A stretch of 64,000 nt of DNA. It comes from CADCTQ01 sp963844325. Lineage in GTDB: Bacteria; Bacteroidota; Bacteroidia; Cytophagales; 172606-1. The DNA lies in contig CAWJNV010000002.1 in NCBI GenBank assembly GCA_963844325.1, forward strand, positions 1,736,001 to 1,800,000. Direction: 5' to 3'. Positions within the stretch are counted from its first letter, which is position 1, and each line of letters starts with the position of its first letter. This document shows, one piece after another, positions 42,973 through 50,107 of the stretch. Position numbers and translations under genes: made by a program. The notes below the pieces were generated by a model, which was not told where the DNA came from, ran no database searches, and was given only the letters and a program-made list of their open reading frames with translations.

Positions 42973-43462
42973 CGGGAAAGGCGGGGGGCTCCCTGGGAAA
43001 AGGCCCTCCCCGAAAAACCTGCCCCACTTTTCCTTTTTTTACCCGCCGGCCACGCATCCACCGGTGGCGAAACATCCCTCCGCCGCCCCCGGCTCAACCG
43101 CCCTGGTCCGGTACGTTGGTTCTCCCGAAAACCGGCCGGGTATCCTCACCCAAGACTCCTTCGAAGTCGGGGCAACGCGGAAAGAGGTTGACCGGTCTCA
43201 CGTAGCAGGCGGGGACGAAGGCGAATGGCGGGGAGAGGGCAGGAATGGCAAGACCCTGGCGCAGGATGACCCGGCGCCCCAAGAAGTGGGTCACCAGCCC
43301 GGCTTAAATGGCGGGGGCTTTTTACGGCGAATGGCCCGGCCACCCGCCGTTCTTCCCCCGGCTTTGCGTACCTTTGCGGTTCAAAACAAACCAGCGACAC
43401 TATCTGTCCCGGTAACCTCCCCTGCGGACGGGCCGAGTCCCGGGTAGTGGCGTATTTTACGT
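42973..43462. other. Intergenic region before the DUF1648-like gene
   Basis: About 490 bases with no supported gene; GC-rich. A TACCTTTG -7 box lies at 43369-43376 and is the likely promoter for the gene at 43463, leaving a leader of about 80 bases. Confidence 0.55.
43369..43376 (+). promoter_or_regulatory. -7 box TACCTTTG
   Basis: Exact match to the Bacteroidota TAnnTTTG pattern, placed 87 bases upstream of the membrane protein start. No clear -33 element is seen. Confidence 0.5.
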
Positions 43463-43984
43463 ATGAAGCCCGTCTATTTGCTCATCCGGGCGGCGAAAGT
43501 GTTCTCGCTGCTCTTTTTCATCGGTGTACTGCTGTACATCTATTTCTTCTTGCCCGAACAGGTCGGGGTGCACTTCAACGAATGGGGGCACGCCGACAAC
43601 TACCTGCCCAAAAGCCAGTTTTTCTACGGCGCGGGCTTGTTCATCATCCTGTTCAACGTGGCCGTTTCGCTGCTGGGGCGGTTCCTGACGGCCCTGCCGC
43701 CGAAACTGCTGCCGGTGCCCAACCGCGAACTGTGGTCGGCCACCCCCGAAACCCGCAACACGTTCAGCTACCTCCTCCGCAACTGGCTCAATGGGTTCGT
43801 CACGATCATCAACGTGCTGCTGGTGGGGATGCTGCTCGTGCTGCTGCAAGTCAACACCGAAATCGGCTCCGACATTGAGGACTACGCCTGGGTGTTCGTG
43901 GGAGGCATTGTCGGGGTGCTGGCCTGGGTGGCCTACCTGCCCGTCCGGCTGCTGATGCGACCGGGAACAGTGGTCAGTAATTAG
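43463..43984 (+). CDS. Membrane protein with DUF1648-like motif
   Basis: 173 residues with four hydrophobic segments: about 11-31 (VFSLLFFIGVLLYIYFFLP), 55-75 (GAGLFIILFNVAVSLLGRFL), 112-130 (FVTIINVLLVGMLLVLLQV) and 140-163. LPEQVGVHFNEWGHADNYLPK after the first helix is the DUF1648 motif (LPxxVxxHFxxxGxxD). The function is unknown. Its last codons (GTVVSN and the TAG) are read from the CAGT-word repeat that follows. Confidence 0.8.
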   Translation: MKPVYLLIRAAKVFSLLFFIGVLLYIYFFLPEQVGVHFNEWGHADNYLPKSQFFYGAGLFIILFNVAVSLLGRFLTALPPKLLPVPNRELWSATPETRNTFSYLLRNWLNGFVTIINVLLVGMLLVLLQVNTEIGSDIEDYAWVFVGGIVGVLAWVAYLPVRLLMRPGTVVSN

Positions 43985-44057
43985 TAAACAGTGAACAGTA
44001 ATCATTAGCGTACGGCAACTCAAGCGCACCCAATGATCACTGTTCACTGATTACTGT
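43971..44057. repeat. CAGT-NNN heptad inverted repeat between convergent genes
   Basis: The left arm 43971-44008 has CAGTGGT, CAGTAAT, TAGTAAA, CAGTGAA and CAGTAAT. The right arm 44031-44057 is its near complement (AATGATCACTGTTCACTGAT). The stop of the DUF1648-like gene and the TGA of xseB both fall in the arms. Confidence 0.8.
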
Positions 44058-44247
44058 CTTCGTCGCCCAGGATGCGGAGCCGGAGTTCGGCTTGTTGCAG
44101 GTAGTCCTGGCTCCGCCGGATGAGGCCGTCGGCTTCTTCGAACAATTGCAGGGACTGGTCGAAGGAAGCCTGCCCGTCCTGGAGGCGCTGCTGGATTTCC
44201 TTGATCCGTTCAATGGCCCGTTCGAGGGTAAAATCTTTTTCGGACAT
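44044..44247 (-). CDS. xseB: Exodeoxyribonuclease VII small subunit
   Basis: 67 residues, the usual size. FTLERAIERIKEIQQRLQDGQASFDQSLQLFEEADGLIRR is the full XseB helical hairpin (E-x-A-xx-R-x-x-E-I...FE-G). Several XseB chains assemble with one XseA to form the nuclease that trims single-stranded DNA. The final residues (DSNQ) and stop are read from the flanking CAGT-word repeat. It lies downstream of xseA on the same strand, but 120 bases away across an ATGG-word hairpin. Confidence 0.94.
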   Translation of the reverse strand: MSEKDFTLERAIERIKEIQQRLQDGQASFDQSLQLFEEADGLIRRSQDYLQQAELRLRILGDEDSNQ

Positions 44248-44254
44248 GGGTTCG

Positions 44255-44371
44255 CTGTGGGTTGGAAGGTTGTATGGTTACATGGCTGTATGGTTGAAGG
44301 TCGGAAAGTAAGTAGTCGTGCATCAGCCCAACAATCAACCATACAGCCATTCAACCTCGGCTGTTGATTCA
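44255..44371. repeat. ATGGYTGN octad inverted repeat between xseA and xseB
   Basis: Left-arm words are TTGTATGG, TTACATGG, CTGTATGG and TTGAAGG. The right arm at about 44329-44363 reads CAACAATCAACCATACAGCC and ATTCAACC. The tail CCAACAACCAATACTTGA encodes the last residues and the TGA stop of xseA. Confidence 0.7.
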
Positions 44372-45535
44372 AGTATTGGTTGTTGGGTTCATTCCCGCTT
44401 CTTCTCCCACCACTACCGACCGGATGCGGCCGTCGGCCAGGATGGTTTCGAGGACGTCGCCGGGCCGGGCGTCGGCGGCCGACCGGACGACTTTGCCGTT
44501 GCGCAGGGTCATTGAGAAGCCCTTTTCGAGGAAGAGCCGCGGGTCGTGCTGCCGCAGGGTGGCCGCCAGCAGGTCGAGTTGGTTCTTCTGCCGTTCGATC
44601 AGCAGTTTTTTCTGCCAGTTGATCCGGTCACCCAGGTCGTCGAGCTGTTGCAAACCGTTGTAGAGCCGGTACTTGAGGTGCGTGAGCATACCCTGCCGCG
44701 TGCCGGCCAGGGCCGCCAGCAGGTCAGCCCGGTCGGGGGCCACCAGTTCGGCGGCGGCCGTGGGCGTAGCCGCCCGCACGTCGGCCACGAAGTCGAGGAT
44801 GGTAAAGTCCGTTTCGTGCCCGATGGCCGACACCACCGGCAGGGGGCAGGCGTGCACGGCCCGGGCCAGGCTTTCGTCGTTAAAGCACCACAAGTCTTCG
44901 GCCGAGCCGCCGCCCCGGGCAATGATGACCAGGTCCACGCCGCCCCGCCGCACCAGCCCCTCCAGGGCCCCCATCACCGAGGCCGGCGCCGCGTCGCCCT
45001 GCACCAGCGACGGGGCCAGCAGCACCTGCGCGCAGGGAAAACGCCGTTGCAACGTGCGCAGGATGTCCTGGATGACCGCCCCGGTGGGCGAAGTAATGAC
45101 GCCAACCGTGCGGGGGTAGGGGGGAAGCGGCTTTTTGCCCGCCGCGTCAAACAACCCTTCGGCCAGCAGCATTTCCTTCCGCCGCAGAAATTCCCGGTAC
45201 AAATCCCCTTCGCCGTCGGCCCGGAGCCCCGTGACCAGCAACTGGTAGTTGCCCCGCTGCGGGTACACCGTTACGCTGCCCTCGGCCACTACGCGGGTGC
45301 CGTGCTTGAAGATGGTCCGGCTGCACGTTTCGGCGTAGCGCCTGAACATCACGCAACTCAACTGCGCGTCTTCGTCCTTCAAGGTGAAATAGGCGTGGCC
45401 CGAAGCGTGCAACGTGCAATTGGAGATTTCGCCCCGCACCGTCACGTCCTGCAATTCGGGTTCGTATTCCAGCACTTCTTTGATGCGGTAGGTAAGGTCG
45501 CTGACGGTCAGCAGGTCGGTGGGAACGTTGAACAC
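44369..45535 (-). CDS. xseA: Exodeoxyribonuclease VII large subunit
   Basis: About 388 residues from the GTG at 45535 (VFNVPTDLLTVSDLTYRI); a TTG at 45565 would add ten. The GTG is favoured because a TAGATTTG -7 box lies at 45554-45561, over the TTG region. The OB-fold is at about 20-105 (VTVRGEISNCTLHASGHAYFTLKD). The nuclease domain has VGVITSPTGAVIQDI and IIARGGGSAEDLWCFNDE, then VSAIGHETDFTILDFVAD, all family signatures. A coiled coil follows. The C-terminal EAGMNPTTNT is read from the adjacent repeat. Confidence 0.95.
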   Translation of the reverse strand: MFNVPTDLLTVSDLTYRIKEVLEYEPELQDVTVRGEISNCTLHASGHAYFTLKDEDAQLSCVMFRRYAETCSRTIFKHGTRVVAEGSVTVYPQRGNYQLLVTGLRADGEGDLYREFLRRKEMLLAEGLFDAAGKKPLPPYPRTVGVITSPTGAVIQDILRTLQRRFPCAQVLLAPSLVQGDAAPASVMGALEGLVRRGGVDLVIIARGGGSAEDLWCFNDESLARAVHACPLPVVSAIGHETDFTILDFVADVRAATPTAAAELVAPDRADLLAALAGTRQGMLTHLKYRLYNGLQQLDDLGDRINWQKKLLIERQKNQLDLLAATLRQHDPRLFLEKGFSMTLRNGKVVRSAADARPGDVLETILADGRIRSVVVGEEAGMNPTTNT

Positions 45536-45553
45536 GGGCAAAAAGCTTTGGAC

Positions 45554-45561
45554 CAAATCTA
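45554..45561 (-). promoter_or_regulatory. xseA -7 box (TAGATTTG on minus strand)
   Basis: Exact TAnnTTTG match on the minus strand, about 19 bases before the GTG start of xseA. Confidence 0.5.
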
Positions 45562-45614
45562 CCAAACCCGCGCCACATTATTTTCCCGAAGGCTTGCTTT
45601 GTCCCAAACTATGG

Positions 45615-45633
45615 CGTATGTTTACGTCATACG
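45615..45633 (+). promoter_or_regulatory. Inverted repeat, likely ArsR operator
   Basis: CGTATG-TTTACGT-CATACG just upstream of the arsR start at 45642. A 6-bp dyad here is the expected place for an autoregulatory ArsR site. An in-frame ATG at 45618 falls inside the dyad, so I do not use it as the start. Confidence 0.55.
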
Positions 45634-45641
45634 ATATTGTT

Positions 45642-45974
45642 ATGACTTACGCCAAAACGAGCGGCTTCGGGGCACCGGAGCAGGAACTGGCCGAATTTGC
45701 CAAAGTCCTTTCGCACCCGGCCCGGGTGGCCATTCTCCGGCTGCTGGCGGCCCGCAAAACGTGCATTTCCGGCGACATTTCCCGGGAGTTGCCCCTGAGC
45801 CGGACCACCGTTTCGCAGCACTTGCAGGAACTCAAGAAACTGGGCGTAATCAAGGGGGAGGTGGACGGCCTCAACGTGTGCTACTGCCTGGACACTGACC
45901 GGCTGGGCGAGATCAAGGGCAAATTCGTGGCCCTGCTCGACGAAATCACCCGGCCCGACCCGTCCTGCTGCTGA
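45642..45974 (+). CDS. arsR: ArsR family metalloregulator
   Basis: 110 residues from the ATG at 45642. Winged helix: LAEFAKVLSHPARVAILRLLAARKTCISGDISREL, then recognition helix PLSRTTVSQHLQELKKLGVI and wing VDGLNVCYCL. Candidate arsenic ligands are the Cys in KTCISGD, the CYC pair and the C-terminal CC (DPSCC), a layout common in Bacteroidota ArsR. It should repress the arsC and acetyltransferase genes and release on arsenite. A dyad operator precedes it. Confidence 0.88.
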   Translation: MTYAKTSGFGAPEQELAEFAKVLSHPARVAILRLLAARKTCISGDISRELPLSRTTVSQHLQELKKLGVIKGEVDGLNVCYCLDTDRLGEIKGKFVALLDEITRPDPSCC

Positions 45975-46018
45975 AACCTTTCAACTGGAAGGCGACCTCC
46001 CCGCTGCCGTGGTGGACA

Positions 46019-46127
46019 TTGAATGGTTACATGGCTGTATGGCTGAATGGTTTTGCTTACGCCCGCGCCACTTCCCGGCAATCAACCATATAGCCATTTA
46101 ACCATGCAGCCATACAACCATCCAACC
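46019..46127. repeat. ATGGYTGN octad inverted repeat between arsR and arsC
   Basis: Left arm 46019-46052: ATGGTTAC, ATGGCTGT, ATGGCTGA, ATGGTTTT. Right arm 46080-46127: CAACCATATAGCCATTTAAC and CAGCCATACAACCATCCAACC. It lies between two co-directional genes, so an ars transcript would fold here. Confidence 0.75.
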
Positions 46128-46163
46128 TCCCCTCATCCCTGAGTCCAATCACCCCCCAATCCC

Positions 46164-46589
46164 ATGAAAAAAATACTGGTCCTTTGCACGGGCAACGCCT
46201 GCCGCAGCCAGATGGCCGAAGGATACCTGCGGCATTTTGCCGGCGGCCACGCCGAGGTATACAGCGCCGGCATCGAGGCGCACGGGGTCAACCCCCGGGC
46301 CGTGGCGGCCATGCGCGAAGACGGCATCGACATTGCCGGGCACACGTCCAACCGGGTAGACGAGTACGCCGGAATGGCGTTTGACTACGTACTGACCGTG
46401 TGCGACAATGCCCGCGAACGTTGCCCGTACTTCCCGGCCCGGGTGCAACTGCTGCACCACAACTTTCCCGACCCGGCCAAAGCCACCGGCACGGAAGCCG
46501 AGATCGCCGCCCAGTTCCGCCAGGTGCGCGGCATGATCAAGGACTACGCCCGGGATTTCGTGACAACGCACGTGGTCAGGGTTCCCTGA
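46164..46589 (+). CDS. arsC: Arsenate reductase, low-molecular-weight phosphatase type
   Basis: 141 residues. The N-terminal P-loop KKILVLCTGNACRSQMAEG contains the C-x5-R motif (Cys8, Arg14). SAGIEAHGVNPRAVAAMREDGIDIAGHTSN is the conserved middle. Cys in TVCDNARERCPYFP supplies the second and third redox cysteines of the thioredoxin-coupled class. A HHNFPDPAKATG motif carries the catalytic Asp. It reduces arsenate to arsenite. Located between arsR and a PAT-like acetyltransferase. Confidence 0.94.
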   Translation: MKKILVLCTGNACRSQMAEGYLRHFAGGHAEVYSAGIEAHGVNPRAVAAMREDGIDIAGHTSNRVDEYAGMAFDYVLTVCDNARERCPYFPARVQLLHHNFPDPAKATGTEAEIAAQFRQVRGMIKDYARDFVTTHVVRVP

Positions 46590-46632
46590 CGGCCCCGGTT
46601 CCATCCATTCCCAACCCAAAACGTTACCGACC

Positions 46633-47145
46633 ATGCACACCCTGGACCCGGCGTTCGAAATCACCGCCATGCAGCCGTCCGACTGGGAGGCCGTGCGCCG
46701 CATCTACGAAGAAGGCATCCGCACGGGAAATGCCACGATGGAAACCACGCCGCCCGGCTGGGAGAAGTGGCACGCGGAACACCTCGAAGCGGGCCGGCTG
46801 GTGGCCCGGCGGGGCGATGCGGTACTGGGCTGGGCGGCCCTGGTGCCGGTATCGGGGCGGTGCGTGTTTGCGGGCGTAGCCGAACTGAGCGTGTACGTCG
46901 GGCAGGCGTACCGGGGCCAGGGCGTCGGCGCGGCCCTGCTGCGCCAACTGATCGAAGCGGCCGAAAGGGCCGGCATCTGGACGTTGCAGGCGGGCATTCT
47001 GCGGGAAAACACGGCCAGCATCGCCCTGCACAAAAAAATAGGTTTCCGGGAAGTGGGCTACCGCGAACGGATCGGCAAACTGAACGGCACCTGGTGCGAC
47101 GTGGTGCTGCTCGAACGGCGCAGTACGGTCGTGGGCACGGCGTAA
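46633..47145 (+). CDS. arsN: PAT-like GNAT acetyltransferase, ArsN candidate
   Basis: 170 residues. GNATMETTPPGWEKW near residue 30 and SVYVGQAYRGQGVGAALLRQLIEAAERAGI (acetyl-CoA loop) fit phosphinothricin-type acetyltransferases. RENTASIALHKKIGFREVGYRERIGKLNGTWCDVVLLER is the typical family end. In ars operons such enzymes (ArsN) acetylate arsinothricin, an arsenical glutamate mimic. The placement 43 bases after arsC supports that role, but phosphinothricin or a related amine cannot be excluded. Confidence 0.82.
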   Translation: MHTLDPAFEITAMQPSDWEAVRRIYEEGIRTGNATMETTPPGWEKWHAEHLEAGRLVARRGDAVLGWAALVPVSGRCVFAGVAELSVYVGQAYRGQGVGAALLRQLIEAAERAGIWTLQAGILRENTASIALHKKIGFREVGYRERIGKLNGTWCDVVLLERRSTVVGTA

Positions 47146-47192
47146 GGGGCGTGGGTGGGCCGTTGCCGGCAATGGCTTGTCCACGCGCCACG

Positions 47193-47221
47193 AAAAAAGC
47201 CTGCCCTTTGACGGCAGGCTT
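47193..47221 (-). terminator. Terminator for the gene at 47253
   Basis: AAGCCTGCC pairs with GGCAGGCTT. The A6 at 47193-47198 becomes a U tail on the minus strand, and the hairpin also ends the convergent ars transcript. Confidence 0.75.
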
Positions 47222-47252
47222 CTGGTTGTAAAGCAAGTATGTATGGTTGCGG

Positions 47253-47618
47253 TTATCCACCCTGTACACCTTCACCCGGGTCCATCAGGATGGGAATGTC
47301 GCGGATGAATTCGCCCAGCCGGCGGCTTGAATACGTGCCGTAGGCATCCACCAGAACGCCCTTTTCGCCGCCTTCGCACGCAATGGCGTAGGCTACCGAC
47401 ATGTCGTCGGGGTTCGAAGGGCCTTCGAAGCGGTAGTGTTCCTTAATCACCAACTGACTGGCTTCGTATGATTTTCCCGTCGTATCCGATTGCAGGCGGC
47501 ACGCCTCCTCATTGTCATCTGCACAGCCCACAATGCGGAAGTCACCGGGATAACCCCGGGCTTTCAGGTCGTTGAGGGCGTCTACCAGTCCCACGTAGTT
47601 ATAAGCAATAGTTCCCAT
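47253..47618 (-). CDS. Small conserved Bacteroidota protein (annotated elsewhere as PRPP-synthetase-like)
   Basis: 121 residues. VGLVDALNDLKARGYPGDFRI at the N-terminus and EHYRFEGPSNPDDMSVAYAI..GGEKGVLVDAYGTYS in the middle match a small Bacteroidota family that databases often label phosphoribosylpyrophosphate synthetase, though it is far too short to be one. Two cysteines (GCADDNEEAC) replace part of the usual loop. Its true function is unknown. It is a single gene with its own terminator. Confidence 0.75.
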   Translation of the reverse strand: MGTIAYNYVGLVDALNDLKARGYPGDFRIVGCADDNEEACRLQSDTTGKSYEASQLVIKEHYRFEGPSNPDDMSVAYAIACEGGEKGVLVDAYGTYSSRRLGEFIRDIPILMDPGEGVQGG

Positions 47619-47720
47619 AGTAAATTCAAAGTGGTTAAGGTAACTGAGATACGGGCCGACGCATCCCGGGGTTACAGCCAGAACGGGAACAGAGCCATTT
47701 TTCGCAGCAGATCACAGATC

Positions 47721-47829
47721 AATGGCTGGATGGTTGAATGGCTGATTGGATGAAAACCGGTTCTTCTTTTGAAGAACCGGTTTTCATCCAATCAGCCATT
47801 CAACCATATAGCCATTTAGCCATCCAATC
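47721..47829. repeat. ATGGYTGN octad repeat with 32-bp perfect stem
   Basis: Words AATGGCTG, GATGGTTG, AATGGCTG and ATTGGATG, then AAAACCGGTTCTTC, a TTTT loop and the exact complement. The perfect stem is 32 bp; with mismatches the arms extend through 47829. It is downstream of the lipoprotein gene at 47843 and includes an A/T-flanked core that may terminate its mRNA. Confidence 0.85.
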
Positions 47830-47842
47830 TAAAGCCGTACGC

Positions 47843-48487
47843 TTAAGACTTCTTCCCGTCGTAGGTGCGGTCGAACTTGTCTTCGGCCTTGTCAAAGGCT
47901 TGTTCGAGTTCGTTGGCGGCCTCTTTCACGCCCTGCTTGATGTCCTGCCAGGCGCTGCCCGAGGCGTTTTCGGCCTTGTCGAGTTGCGTGTCGAGCCGCT
48001 TGCGTCTGGTTTCCAGTTCCCCCAGTTCTTCCTTCATGCCGGCCCCGGCGTTGTCGCCGGCGCGGTCGATCCTGGCCCGCAGGGCGTCAATTTTCCCGTC
48101 GAGGGTACGCAGGGTGCTGCGGGTTTCGGTCACGAATTCATTTCGTTCGTCTTTGGTTTCGGCCCCGGCGCGTTCGGCGCCGCGTTCGATGTCGTTGCCC
48201 ACCTCTTTGGCGGCGTCTTCGATCTTATCACCGGCTTTTTCGGCTTTGTTGCCGATGTCCTTGGCGGCATCTTTGATTTTGTCACCGGCTTTTTCGGCCG
48301 ACCGTTCGATGTCCCTGGCGGCTTCGTTGGCGCCTTTGCGCAGTTCAGCGGCCTCTTCTTCTACTTCCTGTTCGGCGGCGGTTTCGCGATTATTGGGGTT
48401 GTCGCAGGCGACCAGCCAGCAGGAGAGGGCCAGTACGGCGGCGCCTTTGGCGAAGAATGAAAATCGGTTATGTGCTTTCGCTTTCAT
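47843..48487 (-). CDS. Lipoprotein with long amphipathic heptad helix
   Basis: 214 residues. Lipobox LVAC near residue 28 (ALSCWLVACDNP). After it come 11-residue-like repeats AEKAGDKIKDAAKDIGNKAEKAGDKIEDAAKEVG, as in LEA or apolipoprotein-like helices, then a second helical part (TLRTLDGKIDALRARIDRAGDN and ELGELETRRKRLDTQLDKAE). It is probably an outer-membrane-anchored coiled coil with a structural or stress role. No enzyme motif is seen. Confidence 0.82.
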   Translation of the reverse strand: MKAKAHNRFSFFAKGAAVLALSCWLVACDNPNNRETAAEQEVEEEAAELRKGANEAARDIERSAEKAGDKIKDAAKDIGNKAEKAGDKIEDAAKEVGNDIERGAERAGAETKDERNEFVTETRSTLRTLDGKIDALRARIDRAGDNAGAGMKEELGELETRRKRLDTQLDKAENASGSAWQDIKQGVKEAANELEQAFDKAEDKFDRTYDGKKS

Positions 48488-48679
48488 GGCTTTTATCCGT
48501 GTTTATCGTATGATGAATCGTTGCAGTATAGGTACTTATACGGAGGAGGGGCGGACTGGTTTTGGGTCGGTGCCGGGTACTTGCGCGTTCAATTTCGAAT
48601 GGGAGGGGCTGGTGAATAATGGACTGGTTATGAAACCAATGGGAGGAGGTGCGGGTTGTATAAAAAAGATGTTTCTCCT

Positions 48680-49192
48680 ATGAACAAATATCTGTTGGTC
48701 GTTCTTTTGGGGCTGGCGGCTTTGGCCGGGGCCTGTACCACCGATGCCACGGGCAACGGGTCGGCCGTGCGGTACGCGGCAGATACGCTGGGCGGCAAAA
48801 TCCGTAAGACGGAAGCCGAGTGGAAGGCGCAGCTTTCCGCCAAGGCGTACGATGTGCTGCGGGAAAAGAGCACCGAGTGGCCTTACACGAGTAAGTGGCT
48901 TAAAAACAAAGCCAAAGGTACTTACGTGTGCGCCGGCTGCGGCAACCCGGTGTTTGCGTCGGAAACCAAGTTCGAGTCGGGCACCGGCTGGCCGAGCTTC
49001 TACGCACCGTACCGGAAAAACAGCGTGGAGGAGCACGAAGACCGTGGTTTCGCCATGACCCGCACGGAAGTGGTGTGCGCCAGGTGCGGCGGTCACCTCG
49101 GGCACGTGTTCGACGACGGCCCCAAGCCCACCGGCCTGCGGTACTGCATGAACGGCGTGGCGCTGGACTTCAAACCGGCCGAAAAAAAATAA
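48680..49192 (+). CDS. msrB: Lipoprotein peptide-methionine (R)-S-oxide reductase
   Basis: 170 residues from the ATG at 48680. The leader MNKYLLVVLLGLAALAGAC has a lipobox (LAGAC), so the enzyme is periplasmic and lipid-anchored. The MsrB domain is complete: CAGCGNPVFAS and CARCGGHLGHVF hold the zinc site, GTGWPSF and the catalytic Cys in GLRYCMNGVALDF. It repairs oxidised methionine in envelope proteins with electrons from a membrane donor. A CAGGCC-CGGC-GGCCTG hairpin at 49192-49209 follows the stop. Confidence 0.94.
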   Translation: MNKYLLVVLLGLAALAGACTTDATGNGSAVRYAADTLGGKIRKTEAEWKAQLSAKAYDVLREKSTEWPYTSKWLKNKAKGTYVCAGCGNPVFASETKFESGTGWPSFYAPYRKNSVEEHEDRGFAMTRTEVVCARCGGHLGHVFDDGPKPTGLRYCMNGVALDFKPAEKK

Positions 49193-49210
49193 CAGGCCCG
49201 GCGGCCTGTT
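49191..49210 (+). terminator. Hairpin after msrB
   Basis: AACAGGCC pairs with GGCCTGTT with a 4-base loop, overlapping the msrB stop; no T run follows, so efficiency is doubtful. Confidence 0.45.
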
Positions 49211-49308
49211 AGCTGGTAGTACACTGTGAAGAGCCCGTACCGGAGCCACGCCCCAACCTCCTGCGCGATCCTCCTCCCGTCTCCCTTCCTCCGGTCTGCG
49301 GTCTCCTT

Positions 49309-49884
49309 TCAATGGTCATCGTCGTGGCCGTGGTGCTTATGCTTGTGCTTGTGTTTGTGGTGCTTGCAGTCGTCGTCGTGGCCGTGGTGGTGTTCAACCT
49401 TGTGGTCCACCAGGACGATCTTGAACGGTTCGTGGAAGACCACCAGGCGCACCAGGGCGAGTTGTTTGCGGGGTAGCACGATCCGCCAGTCGTCCTCCAC
49501 CAGCACCAGCTTGAGGGTTTCCTTACGCACCTTTTCGCCCACCGTGATCTGCACCTTCAGGTTCACCTGTTCCACCAGCGGCTTTCTTTCCAGGATCACC
49601 ACCTTGATTTCGGGCTTTTCGCCGTGCTTCTCTTCGTGCCGGCGCGCATCTTTGATCACCACGTCGAGTACCGGCCGGGTCTCGGGGGTTACCAGCGTCT
49701 GGGCTTTTTCGAGGTCATTGTCTTCCAGGGCTTCAAAAAATTCTTCGGTGGTTTCTTCGGCATCTTCTACCTGGGCTTCGGTAGCCACTTCGGGCTTTTC
49801 GTTTTCCTTCTTCTTGCAGGACACGGCCAGCAGCGCCACCAGCAACAGCGTGAGCAGCCGGACGGACAAAAGGGTCTTTCTCAT
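49309..49884 (-). CDS. Lipoprotein with His-rich C-terminal tail
   Basis: 191 residues from the ATG at 49884. The leader MRKTLLSVRLLTLLLVALLAVSC has a lipobox (LAVSC). The middle resembles the DUF4878 type (EEFFEALEDNDLEKAQTLVTPETRPVLDVV... ILERKPLVEQVNLKVQITVG... LVLVEDDWRIVLPR). The C-terminus is extremely His/Lys/Asp-rich (EHHHGHDDDCKHHKHKHKHK followed by HHGHDDDH), a likely Ni, Zn or Cu binding tail exposed in the periplasm. No metal-transport gene is next to it. The antisense strand of the tail reads as an artificial hydrophobic frame and is not a gene. Confidence 0.82.
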   Translation of the reverse strand: MRKTLLSVRLLTLLLVALLAVSCKKKENEKPEVATEAQVEDAEETTEEFFEALEDNDLEKAQTLVTPETRPVLDVVIKDARRHEEKHGEKPEIKVVILERKPLVEQVNLKVQITVGEKVRKETLKLVLVEDDWRIVLPRKQLALVRLVVFHEPFKIVLVDHKVEHHHGHDDDCKHHKHKHKHKHHGHDDDH

Positions 49885-50026
49885 AGCAGTTTCGTCATAA
49901 AATGAAACCGCCAATAAACACCAATCCCCGGTTCCGGCCGGTATTTTTCCGTACCCAGTCCCTCCCGGGTAGTATTTTTTACTTTTTTGTATAATCTTTA
50001 TCCGTCCACAACAGGTAACAAGCAAT

Positions 50027-50103
50027 ACGCAGTACTCAATACTCAATACTCAATACTCAATACTCAATACCCAATACTAAATACCTAATACCTAATACCC
50101 AAC
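50027..50103. repeat. ACTCAAT heptad array abutting the App1 start codon
   Basis: About ten consecutive 7-base words (ACTCAAT x4, then ACCCAAT, ACTAAAT, ACCTAAT, ACCTAAT, ACCCAAC) end four bases before the ATG at 50108. There is no second arm. No ribosome binding site fits between. Confidence 0.85.
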
Positions 50104-50107
50104 CCCC

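Noticed and set aside
42932..43447. 171-codon plus frame after the DUF4097-like gene
   Set aside because: Out of frame with the real gene end at 42972, low-complexity content, and it contains the promoter of the next gene.
49226..49900. 224-codon plus frame over the His-rich lipoprotein gene
   Set aside because: Its W/C/L-rich start is simply the antisense of the His/Lys tail; no independent evidence.
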